Shown: in pieces, positions 10,352-19,728 of the stretch
Layout: each line of letters starts with the position of its first letter
How positions within the stretch are numbered: the stretch's first letter is position 1
Source: CAVXFL01 sp963761015
Lineage (GTDB): Bacteria > Pseudomonadota > Alphaproteobacteria > Acetobacterales > Acetobacteraceae
Direction: 5' to 3'
Length of the DNA stretch: 64,000 nucleotides
Assembly (NCBI GenBank): GCA_963761015.1
Contig: CAVXFL010000016.1
Location: 434,001 to 498,000, forward strand
Notes under the pieces: generated by a model
The model's input: the letters and a program-made list of their open reading frames with translations, nothing else
Databases searched by the model: none
Told to the model about the DNA's origin: nothing
Translations under genes and position numbers: made by a program

Positions 10352-12726
10352 ATGGACGCAGCCGTCGACGCCAACACGTTCGCGACCAGCCAATTCGGCA
10401 TCGGCCAGCCGGTGCCGCGCAAGGAAGACCCGACGCTGCTCCGCGGCGAGGGCCGCTACACCGACGACATCAACGTACCCGGCCAGCTTTACGCCGCCAT
10501 CGTGCGCAGCGGCTACGCGCACGGGCGCATCCGCGGCATCGACATCGAGGCGGCGCGCGGCATGCCCGGCGTTCTCGGCGTGTTCACGGGCGCGGACCTG
10601 ATCGCGGGCGGGTTCCGCAATGTCCCGGCGCTGATGCCGGCGAAGAACCGCGACGGCACGCCGATGCAGACGCCGCCGCAGCCGCCGCTGACCGTGGACA
10701 AGGTGCGCTATGTCGGCGACCCGGTCGCCTGGGTGGTCGCCGAAACCCCGAAGCAGGCGCGCGACGCTGCCGAGGCCGTGCTGGTCGATATCGAGGCACT
10801 GCCCGCCGTCACCACCGCGGCCCGGGCGGGCGAGGCCGGCGCGCCGCTGGTGCACGACGACGTGGCGGGCAATCTCGGTACTCGATTTCCATTACGGCGA
10901 CACCGCGCAGGTCGCCGCCGCCTTCGCGACCGCGGCGCACGTCACGAAATTGTCGCTGCGCAACACCCGCGTGGTGGTCTCGCCGATGGAGCCGCGCTCG
11001 GCCATCGGCGACTACGAGGAGACGAGCGGACGCTACACGCTGCGGGTCGGCTCGCAGGGCGTGTTCGGGCTGCGCAACCTGATGAAGGACGTGCTCGGCG
11101 TACCGGTCGAGAAGGTCCACATCTTGACTGGCAATGTCGGCGGCTCGTTCGGGATGAAGGCGTTCACCTACCCCGAATATTTCTGCGTCCTGCACGCTGC
11201 GCGGGTGCTGAAGCGCCCGGTGAAATGGACCGACGCGCGCTCGGACAGCTTTCTGTCCGACAGCCACGGTCGCGACCATGAGATGCTGGCAGAACTCGCC
11301 CTCGATGCCGACCACCGCTTTCTGGCGGTGCGCCTGACCGGGCGCGCGAACCTGGGCGCGTATCTGTCCAACGCGCTCACCCTGCCCTCCACCGGCAACG
11401 CGGTGAAGAACACCGTCGGCGTCTATGCGACCAAGCTGATCGAGGTCTCGACCCGCTGCCTGTTCACCAACACAACCCCCGTAGGCGCCTATCGCGGCGC
11501 CGGCCGGCCCGAGGGCAACTACTACATGGAGCGGCTGGTCGACACGGCGGCGCGCGAGCTGGGGATCGACCGCCTGGAGCTGCGCCGGCGCAACCTGATC
11601 CAGCCGGAGCAGATCCCCTACCGGGCGCCGAGCGGCGCGACCTACGACAGCGGCGATTTTCCCGCGGTGCTCGACCAGGCCCTGAAACTGGCCGATTGGG
11701 ACGGCTTCCCCTCCCGCCAGGCGGAGAGCCGCGCGCGCGGCAAGCTGCGCGGGCGGGGGATAGGGCACTACCTGGAAGTGACCGCGCCGCCGATGCGCGA
11801 AATGGGCGGCCTCCGCTTCGAGCCGGATGGCACGGTCACGATCATCACCGGCACGCTCGATTATGGCCAGGGTCACGCCTCGCCCTTCGCGCAGGTGCTG
11901 GTGGACCGGCTCGGTATACCGTTCGAGCGCATTCGCCTGTTGCAGGGCGATTCCGACGAGCTGATCGCGGGCGGCGGCACCGGCGGCTCGAAGTCCATCA
12001 TGGCGAGCGGCGCGGCCATCGTCGGAGGCTTCCGCCAAGGTGATCGAGCAGGGACGCAAGTCCGCCGCGCAAATCCTGGAGGCGGCGGTGGCGGACGTCG
12101 AATTCGCCATCGGCGAAAACGGCGGCGGCTTCCGCATCGCCGGCACCGATCGTGGCATCGGCATCATGGATCTGGCGGCGCGGCTGCGTGAAACCGAATT
12201 GCCCGACGGCGTGCCCAACACGCTCGACGTGCGGCATATTTTCGAGAGCGCGCCGTCCGCCTACCCGAACGGCTGCCACGTAGCCGAGGTGGAGATCGAC
12301 CCGGATACGGGCGTCGTGACCGTGGTGAAATACGGCATGGTCAACGATTTCGGGGTTGTCATTAATCCGCTGCTGGTGGAAGGCCAGGCGCATGGCGGCA
12401 CCGTTCAGGGGATCGGTCAGGCGCTCCTGGAAACCGTGAACTACGACCAGGACGGACAACTGCTGAGCGGCAGCTACATGGATTACGCGCTGCCGCGGGC
12501 GACCGACGCGACGCTGTTCGCCAACGGGTTCCATCCGGTCCCGGCCAAGACCAACCCGCTGGGCGCCAAGGGCTGCGGCGAGGCCGGCTGCGCCGGCTCG
12601 CTGCCGGCGGTGATGAACGCCGTCGTGGATGCACTGTCCGAATGCGGCATCACGCATCTGAACATGCCGGCCACCCCCCAGCAAGTCTGGGAGGCTATTC
12701 AGTCCCGGCGCACGCCCTCCCCCTGA
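10352..12726 (+). pseudogene. Orphan molybdenum hydroxylase large subunit (CoxL-like), two frameshifts
   Basis: Three successive frames encode one CoxL-type protein. Frame 1 starts at ATG 10352 (PVPRKEDPTLLRGEGRYTDD) and runs to VHDDVAGNL near 10876. Frame 2 resumes with VLDFHYGDTAQVAAAF and runs through a GGSFGMK cofactor motif and an AYRGAGR form II loop to ASGAAIV near 12023. Frame 3 resumes with EASAKVIEQGRKSAAQ and includes the catalytic-Glu motif KGCGEAG near the end. Removing one G at 10877/10878 and one at 12024/12025 gives about 791 codons, the normal family length. All catalytic motifs are intact apart from the indels. Unlike the operon at 2226-6014 it has no small or medium subunit beside it. 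It may be a real decaying paralogue or an intact gene with two sequencing insertions. Confidence 0.85.
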
Positions 12727-12798
12727 CCCCTCTCCCTGCGAGAGATGGAAACAGGCTCTGCTCCCTCTCCCGCTTGCGGGAGAGGGCCGGGGTGAGGG
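12721..12798. repeat. Intergenic palindromic repeat with GAGAGGG arms
   Basis: Compound repeat starting at the stop codon of the CoxL-like gene. It has an outer CCCTGACCCC...GGGGTGAGGG inverted pair and an inner palindrome CCTCTCCCGCTTGCGGGAGAGG. The inner part is similar to the palindrome at 2100-2127. It may work as a transcription terminator between the converging CoxL-like and Uma2 genes. Confidence 0.55.
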
Positions 12799-12811
12799 CA
12801 GAAACGCCGCC

Positions 12812-13397
12812 CTATCCCGCCCGATGAAGCCGCGACGTGCGGTAGATAGCCGCGAGCGGGGCCGCGAAGCCGATGTTGTCCAGGACGAGATCGGCGCTCT
12901 CGATCACCTCGGGCCGCGCCGGCCAGCTGCCGTCGGCGTTGCGGCGAAGCAGGTCGGCGCGGACCGACGCGGTTCGAATAACCAGAAATCTCCCGCACGC
13001 CCGGAATGGTGGTGTAGGTCCAGACATTGGCCCAAGTGTCCGCCTGGCTCGACGGCGAGAGGATCTCGGCGATCAGAACCGGGTCTTCCAGCAATTGCGC
13101 GTCGCTGTTCGCCGGCGAACAGGTGACGGCAACGTCGGGCACACGAACGTTGTACTGCGCCCGGACCCGGGGGACGACGCCGGGCGCGGCCATGACGCGG
13201 CAAGGGCGGGATTGCTCCGCCAGATGGTTGCCCAGCAGGCGCACCAGTTCGGCCTGGATCGCGGCATGCGTGTTGCTCGCCGGGGCCATCGCCCGCGGCT
13301 CGCCGTCAACGAGTTGCCACTTCTGTCCATTGGCGGGACACCAATCCAGGAATTCCTCGACGGTCATCGAGGCCGGGATTTTCACGGCGGCTTCCAT
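12812..13397 (-). pseudogene. Second Uma2-family (DUF820) protein, frameshifted
   Basis: From ATG 13397 the frame encodes the Uma2 N-terminus (ASMTVEEFLDWCPANGQKW, QLVDGEPRAMAPASNTHAAI) and the core (VRVPDVAVTCSP, DPVLIAEILSPSSQADTWAN, TYTTIPGVRE). It goes out of phase near 12989. The remaining C-terminus continues in another frame as FLVIRTASVRADLLRRNADG to the stop at 12812. Removing one base, an A on the coding strand at 12989, restores about 195 codons, normal for the family. It is a different subfamily from the Uma2 gene at 6174. It lies convergent with the CoxL-like gene. Confidence 0.75.
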
Positions 13398-13521
13398 GCC
13401 GGGATTATAGCAGCGAACCGCCCGCGGAAGTGACACTGACAGGAGCGGCGCGACTATGTGATTGCGGCCCGCCGCTCCGGGCTGATACGACTGACCCCCT
13501 TGTCCAGACAGGGAGGCAGCC

Positions 13522-14151
13522 ATGTCGCAAGCCACACCCAAGTGGCGGATCGCGGGCGAATACTTCGAAAACTGCAATTGCAGCGTCGTTTGTCCCTGCC
13601 TGGTCTCGACGGCGCCGCCGCTCACCGCGACGCCGACCGAGGGGCACTGCGCGGTCGCGTTTGCCTTCCATATCGACCAGGGCCGTTACGGCGAGGTCGC
13701 GCTGGACGGGCTCAACGTCGCCGTGGTCGCCTACACGCCCGGGCCGATGGCCGACGGTAACTGGAAGGTCGGCGCCTATGTCGACAGCCGGGCCGACGAG
13801 CCGCAGACCCAGGCGCTCGGGGCGATATTCGGCGGCGGCGCCGGTGGCCCGATGTCGGCCTTCGCGCCGCTGATCACCGATCATCTCGGCGCCAAGCGCG
13901 TGCCGATCACCTACCGGGTCGACGGCAAGAAGCGCTCGGTGGAGATCCCGAATGTTATGCACATGGCCGTGCATCCGCTGCCGAGCCTGCGGCCGGACGG
14001 CGAAACCTGGGCGGCAGCCGGGCATCCGTTCAATCCCGACAAGCTCGCCATGGCGGTCGGCGAGGACGGCAGCGTGTTCCAGGACCACGGCATGCGCTGG
14101 GACAATTCCGGCAAGAACGGCCATTACGCGGCGATAGCCTGGTCGAACTGA
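13522..14151 (+). CDS. DUF1326 domain-containing protein
   Basis: Protein of 209 residues matching the DUF1326 family of unknown function. The N-terminal block WRIAGEYFENCNCSVVCPCL carries a conserved CNC...CPC cysteine set suggestive of metal or redox binding. FHIDQGRYGEVALDGLNVAV and GHYAAIAWSN near the C-terminus are also family-typical. The start is well supported by AGGGAGG 5 nt upstream. No signal peptide or membrane segment is visible, so it is probably cytoplasmic. In other genomes such genes sit near DUF2182 membrane proteins; none is seen here. Confidence 0.85.
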   Translation: MSQATPKWRIAGEYFENCNCSVVCPCLVSTAPPLTATPTEGHCAVAFAFHIDQGRYGEVALDGLNVAVVAYTPGPMADGNWKVGAYVDSRADEPQTQALGAIFGGGAGGPMSAFAPLITDHLGAKRVPITYRVDGKKRSVEIPNVMHMAVHPLPSLRPDGETWAAAGHPFNPDKLAMAVGEDGSVFQDHGMRWDNSGKNGHYAAIAWSN

Positions 14152-14191
14152 GCCGGCTGGCGCGCCGGTCGCAATCTCACGGGAACCATGC

Positions 14192-14262
14192 TGTCATTGC
14201 CGGCCTTGACCCGGCAATTTCGGCACAAGCCGAGATGCCGGGTCTGCGCCCGGGCATGACGG
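14192..14262. repeat. Dispersed intergenic repeat, copy 1
   Basis: Begins TGTCATTGCCGGCCTTGACC, has an internal CCGGCAAT block, and ends CCCGGGCATGACGG, so its ends form an imperfect inverted repeat (GTCATTGCC / GGCATGAC). Similar elements lie at 23664-23734 and 49589-49669. No coding content. Confidence 0.65.
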
Positions 14263-14330
14263 TACCGGCGAACTAGCCGCATCGGCGCAGCGTTCGTGCG
14301 CCCGGCCCGGCCGTTGCTATCGGAGCCGGA

Positions 14331-14831
14331 TCAGCAATTCCAGGTCGCGTAGCCGCTGGTCGTTCCGTCGGCCCAGTTCACCTGTACCACGCCGTTGAAT
14401 TTGTTGCTGCCGCTGATACCCTGGAATCGTCCGGTGCCGCCGGTGTAGTCGAACGTGCCGTGACAGTCGTGCGTGTCGCCTTGGCACTGCCAGGACAGAA
14501 ACGCTTTATCCCCGCCGGGGTCACTGACCACGCAGTAACCCTGCGCCTTGCCCTTCTTGTGGTTGAAATCGAAATCGTAGGCGGCGGGGCATTTGACGCC
14601 GTCGAGATTGAACAGACTGCCCTGGCCCTTGTCGTTGAAGAAAGTGCCGCTGAACTCGCCGACCCAGAAGACGTGCCCCTTCTCCAACTGATGAGCTTTG
14701 CCGACGCCCAGCCAGCCGAAATTGCCGGCGACTTTCCAGTCTTCGGCATGAGCGGCCGATACCACACTACAACCGAGAGCCAGGCCCGCCACACCGGCCA
14801 AGGCCCCACGGCCAAATCGCTGCTTTATCAT
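14331..14831 (-). CDS. Secreted cysteine-containing protein of unknown function
   Basis: From ATG 14831 the product is 166 residues with a clear Sec signal peptide: basic MIKQRFGRG, then a hydrophobic stretch and cleavage likely after SAAHA (about residue 27). The mature part is rich in Gly, Phe and Trp, has five cysteines including DTHDCHG and a C-terminal Cys, and repeats short beta-strand-like blocks such as TGGTGRFQGISGSNKFNG. That block resembles the GGTGRY-type motif of small beta-barrel (allene oxide cyclase-like) exported proteins, but this is inference. The longer frame upstream adds only ten residues before the signal. It has no operon partner. Confidence 0.7.
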   Translation of the reverse strand: MIKQRFGRGALAGVAGLALGCSVVSAAHAEDWKVAGNFGWLGVGKAHQLEKGHVFWVGEFSGTFFNDKGQGSLFNLDGVKCPAAYDFDFNHKKGKAQGYCVVSDPGGDKAFLSWQCQGDTHDCHGTFDYTGGTGRFQGISGSNKFNGVVQVNWADGTTSGYATWNC

Positions 14832-15039
14832 GACGTTCTCCCAAACACGCCTGCCCGGCACTCGACGGGTGCCGGTTTGCCGCTTCGCGACCGAACAAGT
14901 CCGGCGGCCGAGCGCCCAGCCGAAATCGGTCAGGACGTTACAGAGAAGGCATGAAAGCCGAGTTCGATGTCAAGCTAAAACGACGCGGCACCGAATCATT
15001 TTTGGCGGCTGGCTCGACGCCTCCGGTTGTGCGGCGTTT

Positions 15040-16953
15040 TCAGCCCGGCAATTCGGCGAATAGGCTGGCAAAGCTCCCCGCGCCGCGGCGGCATTCCGCA
15101 ATCGAATCAACCAGCGCGGGAAGCTCGGCCGCCGAACACGGGTGGCCGAACAGATACCCTTGCATTTCGTCGCACCGCTCGGCGCTGAGAATGGCGAGTT
15201 GCTCCTCGGTCTCGACACCCTCGGCCGTGATGCCGATGCCGAGGCTGCCGCACAGCCCCACCAGGGCGCGCACGAAGGCGATCGAATCCCGCCGCCGCGT
15301 CAGTTCGCGCACGAACGAGCGGTCGATCTTGATCCGATCGAAGGCAAACTCGCGCAAGTGGCTCAACGACGAATATCCGGTGCCGAAATCGTCCAGGGCG
15401 ATGCTCACGCCCAGGCCCTTCAGCCGCAGCAAGGCCACCCGCGTCGCCTCGGGGTCCTGGATGATCGCGGTCTCGGTGATTTCCAGCTCGAGCCGGTGCG
15501 CCGGCAGTCCGGACTTCTGCAACGCCGCCACGATCGCGCCCGGCAGCGTGCCGCTCTTGAACTGCTCGGCGGAAATGTTGACCGCCAGCCGCATGTCCTC
15601 ACCCCACCGCGCGGCCTCGGCGCAGGCCTCGGCGAGCACCCATTCGCCAATCGGAACGATAAGCCCGATTTCCTCGGCGAGCGGAAGAAATTCCGAAACC
15701 GCGACGGCCCCGCGCCGTGGACTGTTCCAGCGCAGCAGCGCCTCGAAGCCGCGCACGCGCGCCGTGCCGGCCTCGACCAGCGGCTGATACATCAGGTGGA
15801 ACTCCCTGGCGCCGAGCGCGAGCCGGAGCTCCAGTTCCAGCATCCGCCGCTGCTCCATCAGGCTCGCCATTTCCGGCTTGAAGAAGCTGAACCGTCCCCT
15901 GCCCTGAACCTTCGCGCTGTACAACGCCAGATCGGCGCTCTTCATGAGCTGGTCCGGATCGGTCCCGTCAATCGGCGCGAGCGCGATGCCGATACTGGAC
16001 CCGATCACCACCTGGTGGCCGCCGATGTCGAAGGGCACGGCGAGATCACAGACCAGGCGTTCGGCCAGGTTGCTGGCGTTGCTCGCATCGTGGACCCCAA
16101 ACTGCACGATGGCGAACTCGTCGCCCCCGACCCGCGCCACCGTGTCGGACTTGCGCACCGATCGGCGAAGCCGCTCGGTAACCGCGCTCAGCAGCGCATC
16201 GCCGAGCGGATGGCCGAGCGTGTCGTTGACGGTCTTGAAATAGTCGAGATCGACACAGAGTACCGCGCAGTTCTGGCCGCGCTCGACGCCGGCCAGCGCC
16301 TGCTGCAGCCGGTCCCGGAACAGCACGCGGTTGGGCAGCCCGGTCAGCGCGTCGTGATGCGCCATGTGGACGATGCGCGCCTCCGCCGCGCAGCGCTCGG
16401 TTACGTCCTCGTGCGTGGCAACGTAGCTGCCGTCCTGCATCGGCTGATGCCGGATGGCGATGCTGCGCCCATTGCGCAACTGCACGACCTTGCCGGTAGG
16501 GCTGTTGATGGAATCGATCGATGGAACCTGGCTGACATATTCCTCGAACGGTATGGCCGGGTCGCTCCCGGCCGTGGCGCGCAACGCCACAATCTCCCGC
16601 AGCGTCATTCCGGGGCGAATTTGCTCCGGCAAAAGCCCGTAAACCTCGGCATAGCGGCGGTTGCTGAGCAGCAGCCGCTGCCCGGCGTCGAAGAAGCACA
16701 GCCCCTGCGACATGTAGTCGAGCGCGATCCTGAACCGCAACGTCTGCTCCGCCACTTCGGCGGCGGCCCGCTCTCGCTCGCTGGTCTCGTCGCGCAATTG
16801 GCGGGAGAGTTGGCCGGCCCGACGGCGCAACTCCTCGACTTCGCGATCGCGGCGGCAATAGGCGGCGTCCACGAGCGCGAGCAGGCGCGCGAGATCTGGT
16901 TCCCCGGAAGCCCCGGTCGCCATTCCGATCTGCTCGGCGAGGATCGTGTGCAA
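15040..16953 (-). CDS. PAS-GGDEF-EAL cyclic-di-GMP turnover protein
   Basis: Cytoplasmic signalling protein of 637 residues. A short N-terminus and coiled coil (about residues 38-75) precede a PAS domain (about 75-195, with DYMSQGLCFFDAGQRLLLSN). The GGDEF domain has an intact RVGGDEFAI signature near residue 278, so cyclase activity is possible. The EAL domain starts FEALLRW near residue 404 and keeps NISAEQF, ITETAII, DDFGTGYSSL and KIDRSF, the metal and catalytic motifs of active phosphodiesterases. No membrane segments are seen. Which activity dominates cannot be told. The gene stands alone between unrelated neighbours. Confidence 0.92.
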   Translation of the reverse strand: MHTILAEQIGMATGASGEPDLARLLALVDAAYCRRDREVEELRRRAGQLSRQLRDETSERERAAAEVAEQTLRFRIALDYMSQGLCFFDAGQRLLLSNRRYAEVYGLLPEQIRPGMTLREIVALRATAGSDPAIPFEEYVSQVPSIDSINSPTGKVVQLRNGRSIAIRHQPMQDGSYVATHEDVTERCAAEARIVHMAHHDALTGLPNRVLFRDRLQQALAGVERGQNCAVLCVDLDYFKTVNDTLGHPLGDALLSAVTERLRRSVRKSDTVARVGGDEFAIVQFGVHDASNASNLAERLVCDLAVPFDIGGHQVVIGSSIGIALAPIDGTDPDQLMKSADLALYSAKVQGRGRFSFFKPEMASLMEQRRMLELELRLALGAREFHLMYQPLVEAGTARVRGFEALLRWNSPRRGAVAVSEFLPLAEEIGLIVPIGEWVLAEACAEAARWGEDMRLAVNISAEQFKSGTLPGAIVAALQKSGLPAHRLELEITETAIIQDPEATRVALLRLKGLGVSIALDDFGTGYSSLSHLREFAFDRIKIDRSFVRELTRRRDSIAFVRALVGLCGSLGIGITAEGVETEEQLAILSAERCDEMQGYLFGHPCSAAELPALVDSIAECRRGAGSFASLFAELPG

Positions 16954-17146
16954 GGGCTGTATTCCTGACCCCTATCGCTGCGAGGCGGGTGCTCCCCTGG
17001 ACTTCTTCCCCGACATTTCGCCGCCGCGCTGTCGTGAGCTTGGCGGGATGGCCGCGAAATCTGGCCGGTCTTGCTTGCTGTCACACATCTTGCTTGACGG
17101 GCGGTTAATGCGGCGCGCGGCCGGCCGCAAAACCGGACGGCCAGCC

Positions 17147-17908
17147 TTATCGCGGCGCCATCCGGATCGCGCCGTCCAAGCGGATCGTTTCGCCGTTCAA
17201 CATCTGGTTGGCCACGATGTGCATGGCGAGCGCGGCGAATTCGTCCGGCCGGCCGAGCCGGGGCGGGAACGGCACGCTCGCCCCCAGGCTGTCCTGAACC
17301 TCCTTGGGCAGGCCGCGCAGCATCGGGGTTTCGAAAATCCCCGGCGCGATCGTGCAGACCCGGATACCCCAGCGGGCCAGTTCGCGGGCGACCGGCAGGG
17401 TCAGGCCGACCACCCCCGCCTTGGAGGCGGCATAGGCGGGCTGGCCGATCTGCCCGTCGAAGGCGGCGACCGAGGCGGTGTTGACGATGACGCCCCGCTC
17501 GCCGCCATCCAGCGCGGGCAAGGCTTGGGCGTTCGCCGCCATCAGCCGGATCAGGTTGAAGGTTCCGATCAGGTTGATCTCGATCACGCGGCGGAACGCG
17601 TCCAGCGGCAGCGGGCCCTCCTTGCCCACCGCCTTGCCCGGCGTGCCGACGCCGGCGCAGTTCACCAGCACCCGCGCCGGGCCGTGCGTCTCGCGCGCCT
17701 TGCCGACCGCCGCCTCGGCGCTGTCCGCGCTCGCGACGTCGCAGACCAGCGCGAGGCCGCCGATCTCGCTCGCGACCTGCGCCACGCGGTCGGCGTTCAT
17801 GTCGAGTAGCGCCACCTTGGCCCCGGCCGCGGCGAGCGCCCGTGCGGTCGCCTCGCCGAGCCCGGATGCCCCACCGGTGACGATAGCCGCCTGTCCCGTG
17901 GGATTCAT
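17147..17908 (-). CDS. SDR-family 3-hydroxyacyl-CoA dehydrogenase-like oxidoreductase
   Basis: Short-chain dehydrogenase of 253 residues, NAD(P)-dependent. It has the classical cofactor motif TGGASGLGEA near residues 11-20, a DMNADR stretch at the end of strand two (Asp favours NAD), NCAGVG near residue 83, and the Ser/Tyr/Lys catalytic set in NTASVAAF and YAASKAG near residues 140-162. The sequence GIFETPMLRGLPKEVQDSL and FPPRLGRPDEFAAL closely follows the HSD10 or FabG-like 3-hydroxy-2-methylbutyryl-CoA dehydrogenases, so a role in branched-chain or fatty acyl-CoA oxidation is likely. It is followed by an APH-like kinase two genes on, a combination often linked to acyl-CoA metabolism. Confidence 0.87.
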   Translation of the reverse strand: MNPTGQAAIVTGGASGLGEATARALAAAGAKVALLDMNADRVAQVASEIGGLALVCDVASADSAEAAVGKARETHGPARVLVNCAGVGTPGKAVGKEGPLPLDAFRRVIEINLIGTFNLIRLMAANAQALPALDGGERGVIVNTASVAAFDGQIGQPAYAASKAGVVGLTLPVARELARWGIRVCTIAPGIFETPMLRGLPKEVQDSLGASVPFPPRLGRPDEFAALAMHIVANQMLNGETIRLDGAIRMAPR

Positions 17909-17924
17909 GGCAGTCCCCGCCCGC

Positions 17925-18479
17925 TCACCGGCCGTACAGCCCGGTCAGGGTCGCCTTGGCCAGTGTGTGCGCGTGAATATTGAAGCCGATCAGGGCTGCC
18001 GAGGCGTTCTTCGGCACCGCCAGCCGGGGCGCATCCAGCGCATAGAGCGTCAGGATGTAATGATGCGGCGAGCCCGGCGGCGGACAGGGGCCACCGTAAG
18101 CGGCCGTCCCGAAATCCGTCCGGCCCTCCACGCTGCCCTTCGGGGCGGCATGGCTGCGCGGATTGCCGGCGCCTTTTGGCAGACCAGTCGCCGTCGGCGG
18201 GATGTCGTAAATGACCCAATGCCACCAGCCGCTGCCGGTCGGCGCGTCCGGATCGTACATCGTCACCGCGAAACTCTTCGTTGCGGCCGGCGCCCCGCGC
18301 CATTCGAGCGCGGGCGAGACATTGCCGCCGTTGCAGCCGAAACCCTTGTAGACCTGCTCGGATTTGATCGTGCCGCCCTGCGCGATATCAGGGCTGGTCA
18401 GGCTGAGCTGTTCCGCCCTCGCGGTTCCTGCCGCGACGACGCAAGAGGCCAGCATCGCGGCGATCGCGGTCCGCCACAT
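17925..18479 (-). CDS. YbhB/YbcL family phosphatidylethanolamine-binding-like protein, exported
   Basis: Protein of 184 residues in the bacterial PEBP (Raf kinase inhibitor-like) family. An N-terminal Sec signal is visible (MWRTAIAAMLASCVVAAGTA, cleavage near ARA). The mature part has the family blocks CNGGNVSPALEW, MYDPDAPTGSGWWHWVIYD and GGPCPPPGSPHHYILTLYAL, which line the anion-binding pocket. The molecular role of bacterial members is unsettled. It lies 17 nt upstream of the SDR start, so the two are probably cotranscribed. Confidence 0.9.
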   Translation of the reverse strand: MWRTAIAAMLASCVVAAGTARAEQLSLTSPDIAQGGTIKSEQVYKGFGCNGGNVSPALEWRGAPAATKSFAVTMYDPDAPTGSGWWHWVIYDIPPTATGLPKGAGNPRSHAAPKGSVEGRTDFGTAAYGGPCPPPGSPHHYILTLYALDAPRLAVPKNASAALIGFNIHAHTLAKATLTGLYGR

Positions 18480-18526
18480 GGCCGCTCCCTCCGTTCTACG
18501 TTCGCGCTGATGGAGCATAGGCCGTT

Positions 18527-19579
18527 TCAGCCGATCAACGCCACCCCGTGCCGGGCGAAGGCGAGCGAGAGATCGCCGACCGCCGCCGCGTTCGCGCCCG
18601 CGGCGGTGCCGCCGCGGGCACGCGCGGCGATGCCCTCGAAAATCACCGCGAAGCGAAACATCGCAAAGGCCAGGTGGAATGTTCCCACGCGGCTGCCGTG
18701 GCCGCGCCGCCGATGCGCGTAATAATGCTCCAGGTATTCCACCTCGGTCGGAATGCCGAGCGCGTCCAGGTCCAGGCCGAGAATGCCCCCATACTCGGCC
18801 GGCGTGCTGCGCCAAGCCAGGCAACTGAACGCGAGATCGGCCAGCGGATGGCCGAGGGTCGAAAGTTCCCAGTCCAGCACGGCGACGACCCGGGGCTCGG
18901 TCGGGTGGAACATGATGTTGCCGATGCGGTAGTCGCCGTGGACGATCGTGGTCTCGTCGTCCTCGGGAACGTTCCGCGGCAGCCACTCGGCGAGCCGCGC
19001 GAGGTCGGGGATGTCGCGGAACCGGGCCAGTTCCCATTGCTTGGTCCAGCGCGCGATCTGGCGGGCGAAATAGTTGCCCGGCCGCCCGAACCCCTCCAGC
19101 CCGACCGCCCGCCAGTCCACGTCGTGCAGGCGCGCGAGCGTCTCGGCGAAGGCCAAATACATCGCCCGCCGCTCGGCCGGCTCCGCCCCGGCCAGGGCGC
19201 AGTCATGAAACACCCGGCCGTCCACGAAATCCATGACGTAGAACGGCGTGCCGATCACGTCGCGCGCGGCGTGGAACAGCACGACCGGCGGCACCGGCAC
19301 GCCGGTTCGCGAAAGCGCCTCCAGGACGCGGTATTCCCGGTCCACCGCATGCGCGGACGGCAGCACCGGCCCGGACGGCTGCTTGCGCAGCACCAGCCGG
19401 CGCTCCGGATAGCGCAGCTCGAAGGTCGGGTTGGACTGCCCACCGGAGATCGGCCGCAGCGTCATCTCGCCCTTCACGCCGAGCGCGGCGCGCAAGAAGG
19501 CGTCGAGCCGGGCCGGATCAAAGTCCTGTACGCTGCCGCGCGGGGGCTCCGAGGCCGTGGCGCCGGGCGTCTGGTTCAT
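18527..19579 (-). CDS. APH-family phosphotransferase (ACAD10/11 kinase-domain-like)
   Basis: Protein-kinase-fold phosphotransferase of 350 residues. It shows SGGQSNPTFEL and LVLRKQPSGP for ATP binding, the catalytic loop IVHGDYRIGNIMF near residue 214 (HGDxxxxN) and the metal motif VLDWELSTLGHPLADLAF near residue 232. This arrangement is typical of the kinase that in eukaryotes is fused to acyl-CoA dehydrogenases 10/11 and in bacteria is encoded near acyl-CoA genes. It may phosphorylate 4-hydroxyacyl-CoA intermediates; that is inference. It is not an antibiotic resistance gene by context. It sits on the same strand upstream of ybhB and the SDR. Confidence 0.86.
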   Translation of the reverse strand: MNQTPGATASEPPRGSVQDFDPARLDAFLRAALGVKGEMTLRPISGGQSNPTFELRYPERRLVLRKQPSGPVLPSAHAVDREYRVLEALSRTGVPVPPVVLFHAARDVIGTPFYVMDFVDGRVFHDCALAGAEPAERRAMYLAFAETLARLHDVDWRAVGLEGFGRPGNYFARQIARWTKQWELARFRDIPDLARLAEWLPRNVPEDDETTIVHGDYRIGNIMFHPTEPRVVAVLDWELSTLGHPLADLAFSCLAWRSTPAEYGGILGLDLDALGIPTEVEYLEHYYAHRRRGHGSRVGTFHLAFAMFRFAVIFEGIAARARGGTAAGANAAAVGDLSLAFARHGVALIG

Positions 19580-19728
19580 GCGGATGGATTTCCTGCCCTT
19601 CGCGGATTCCCCCCGCCTGCCGCGGCACTGTCAAGGCAGGCCGCGCGCAGGCCGGCTGGCGGCTCGATGGACAAGCCGTTCGCGGCCCTGATACATGGCC
19701 GGGACGAAATGGCGCGGGCACCGGCGGC

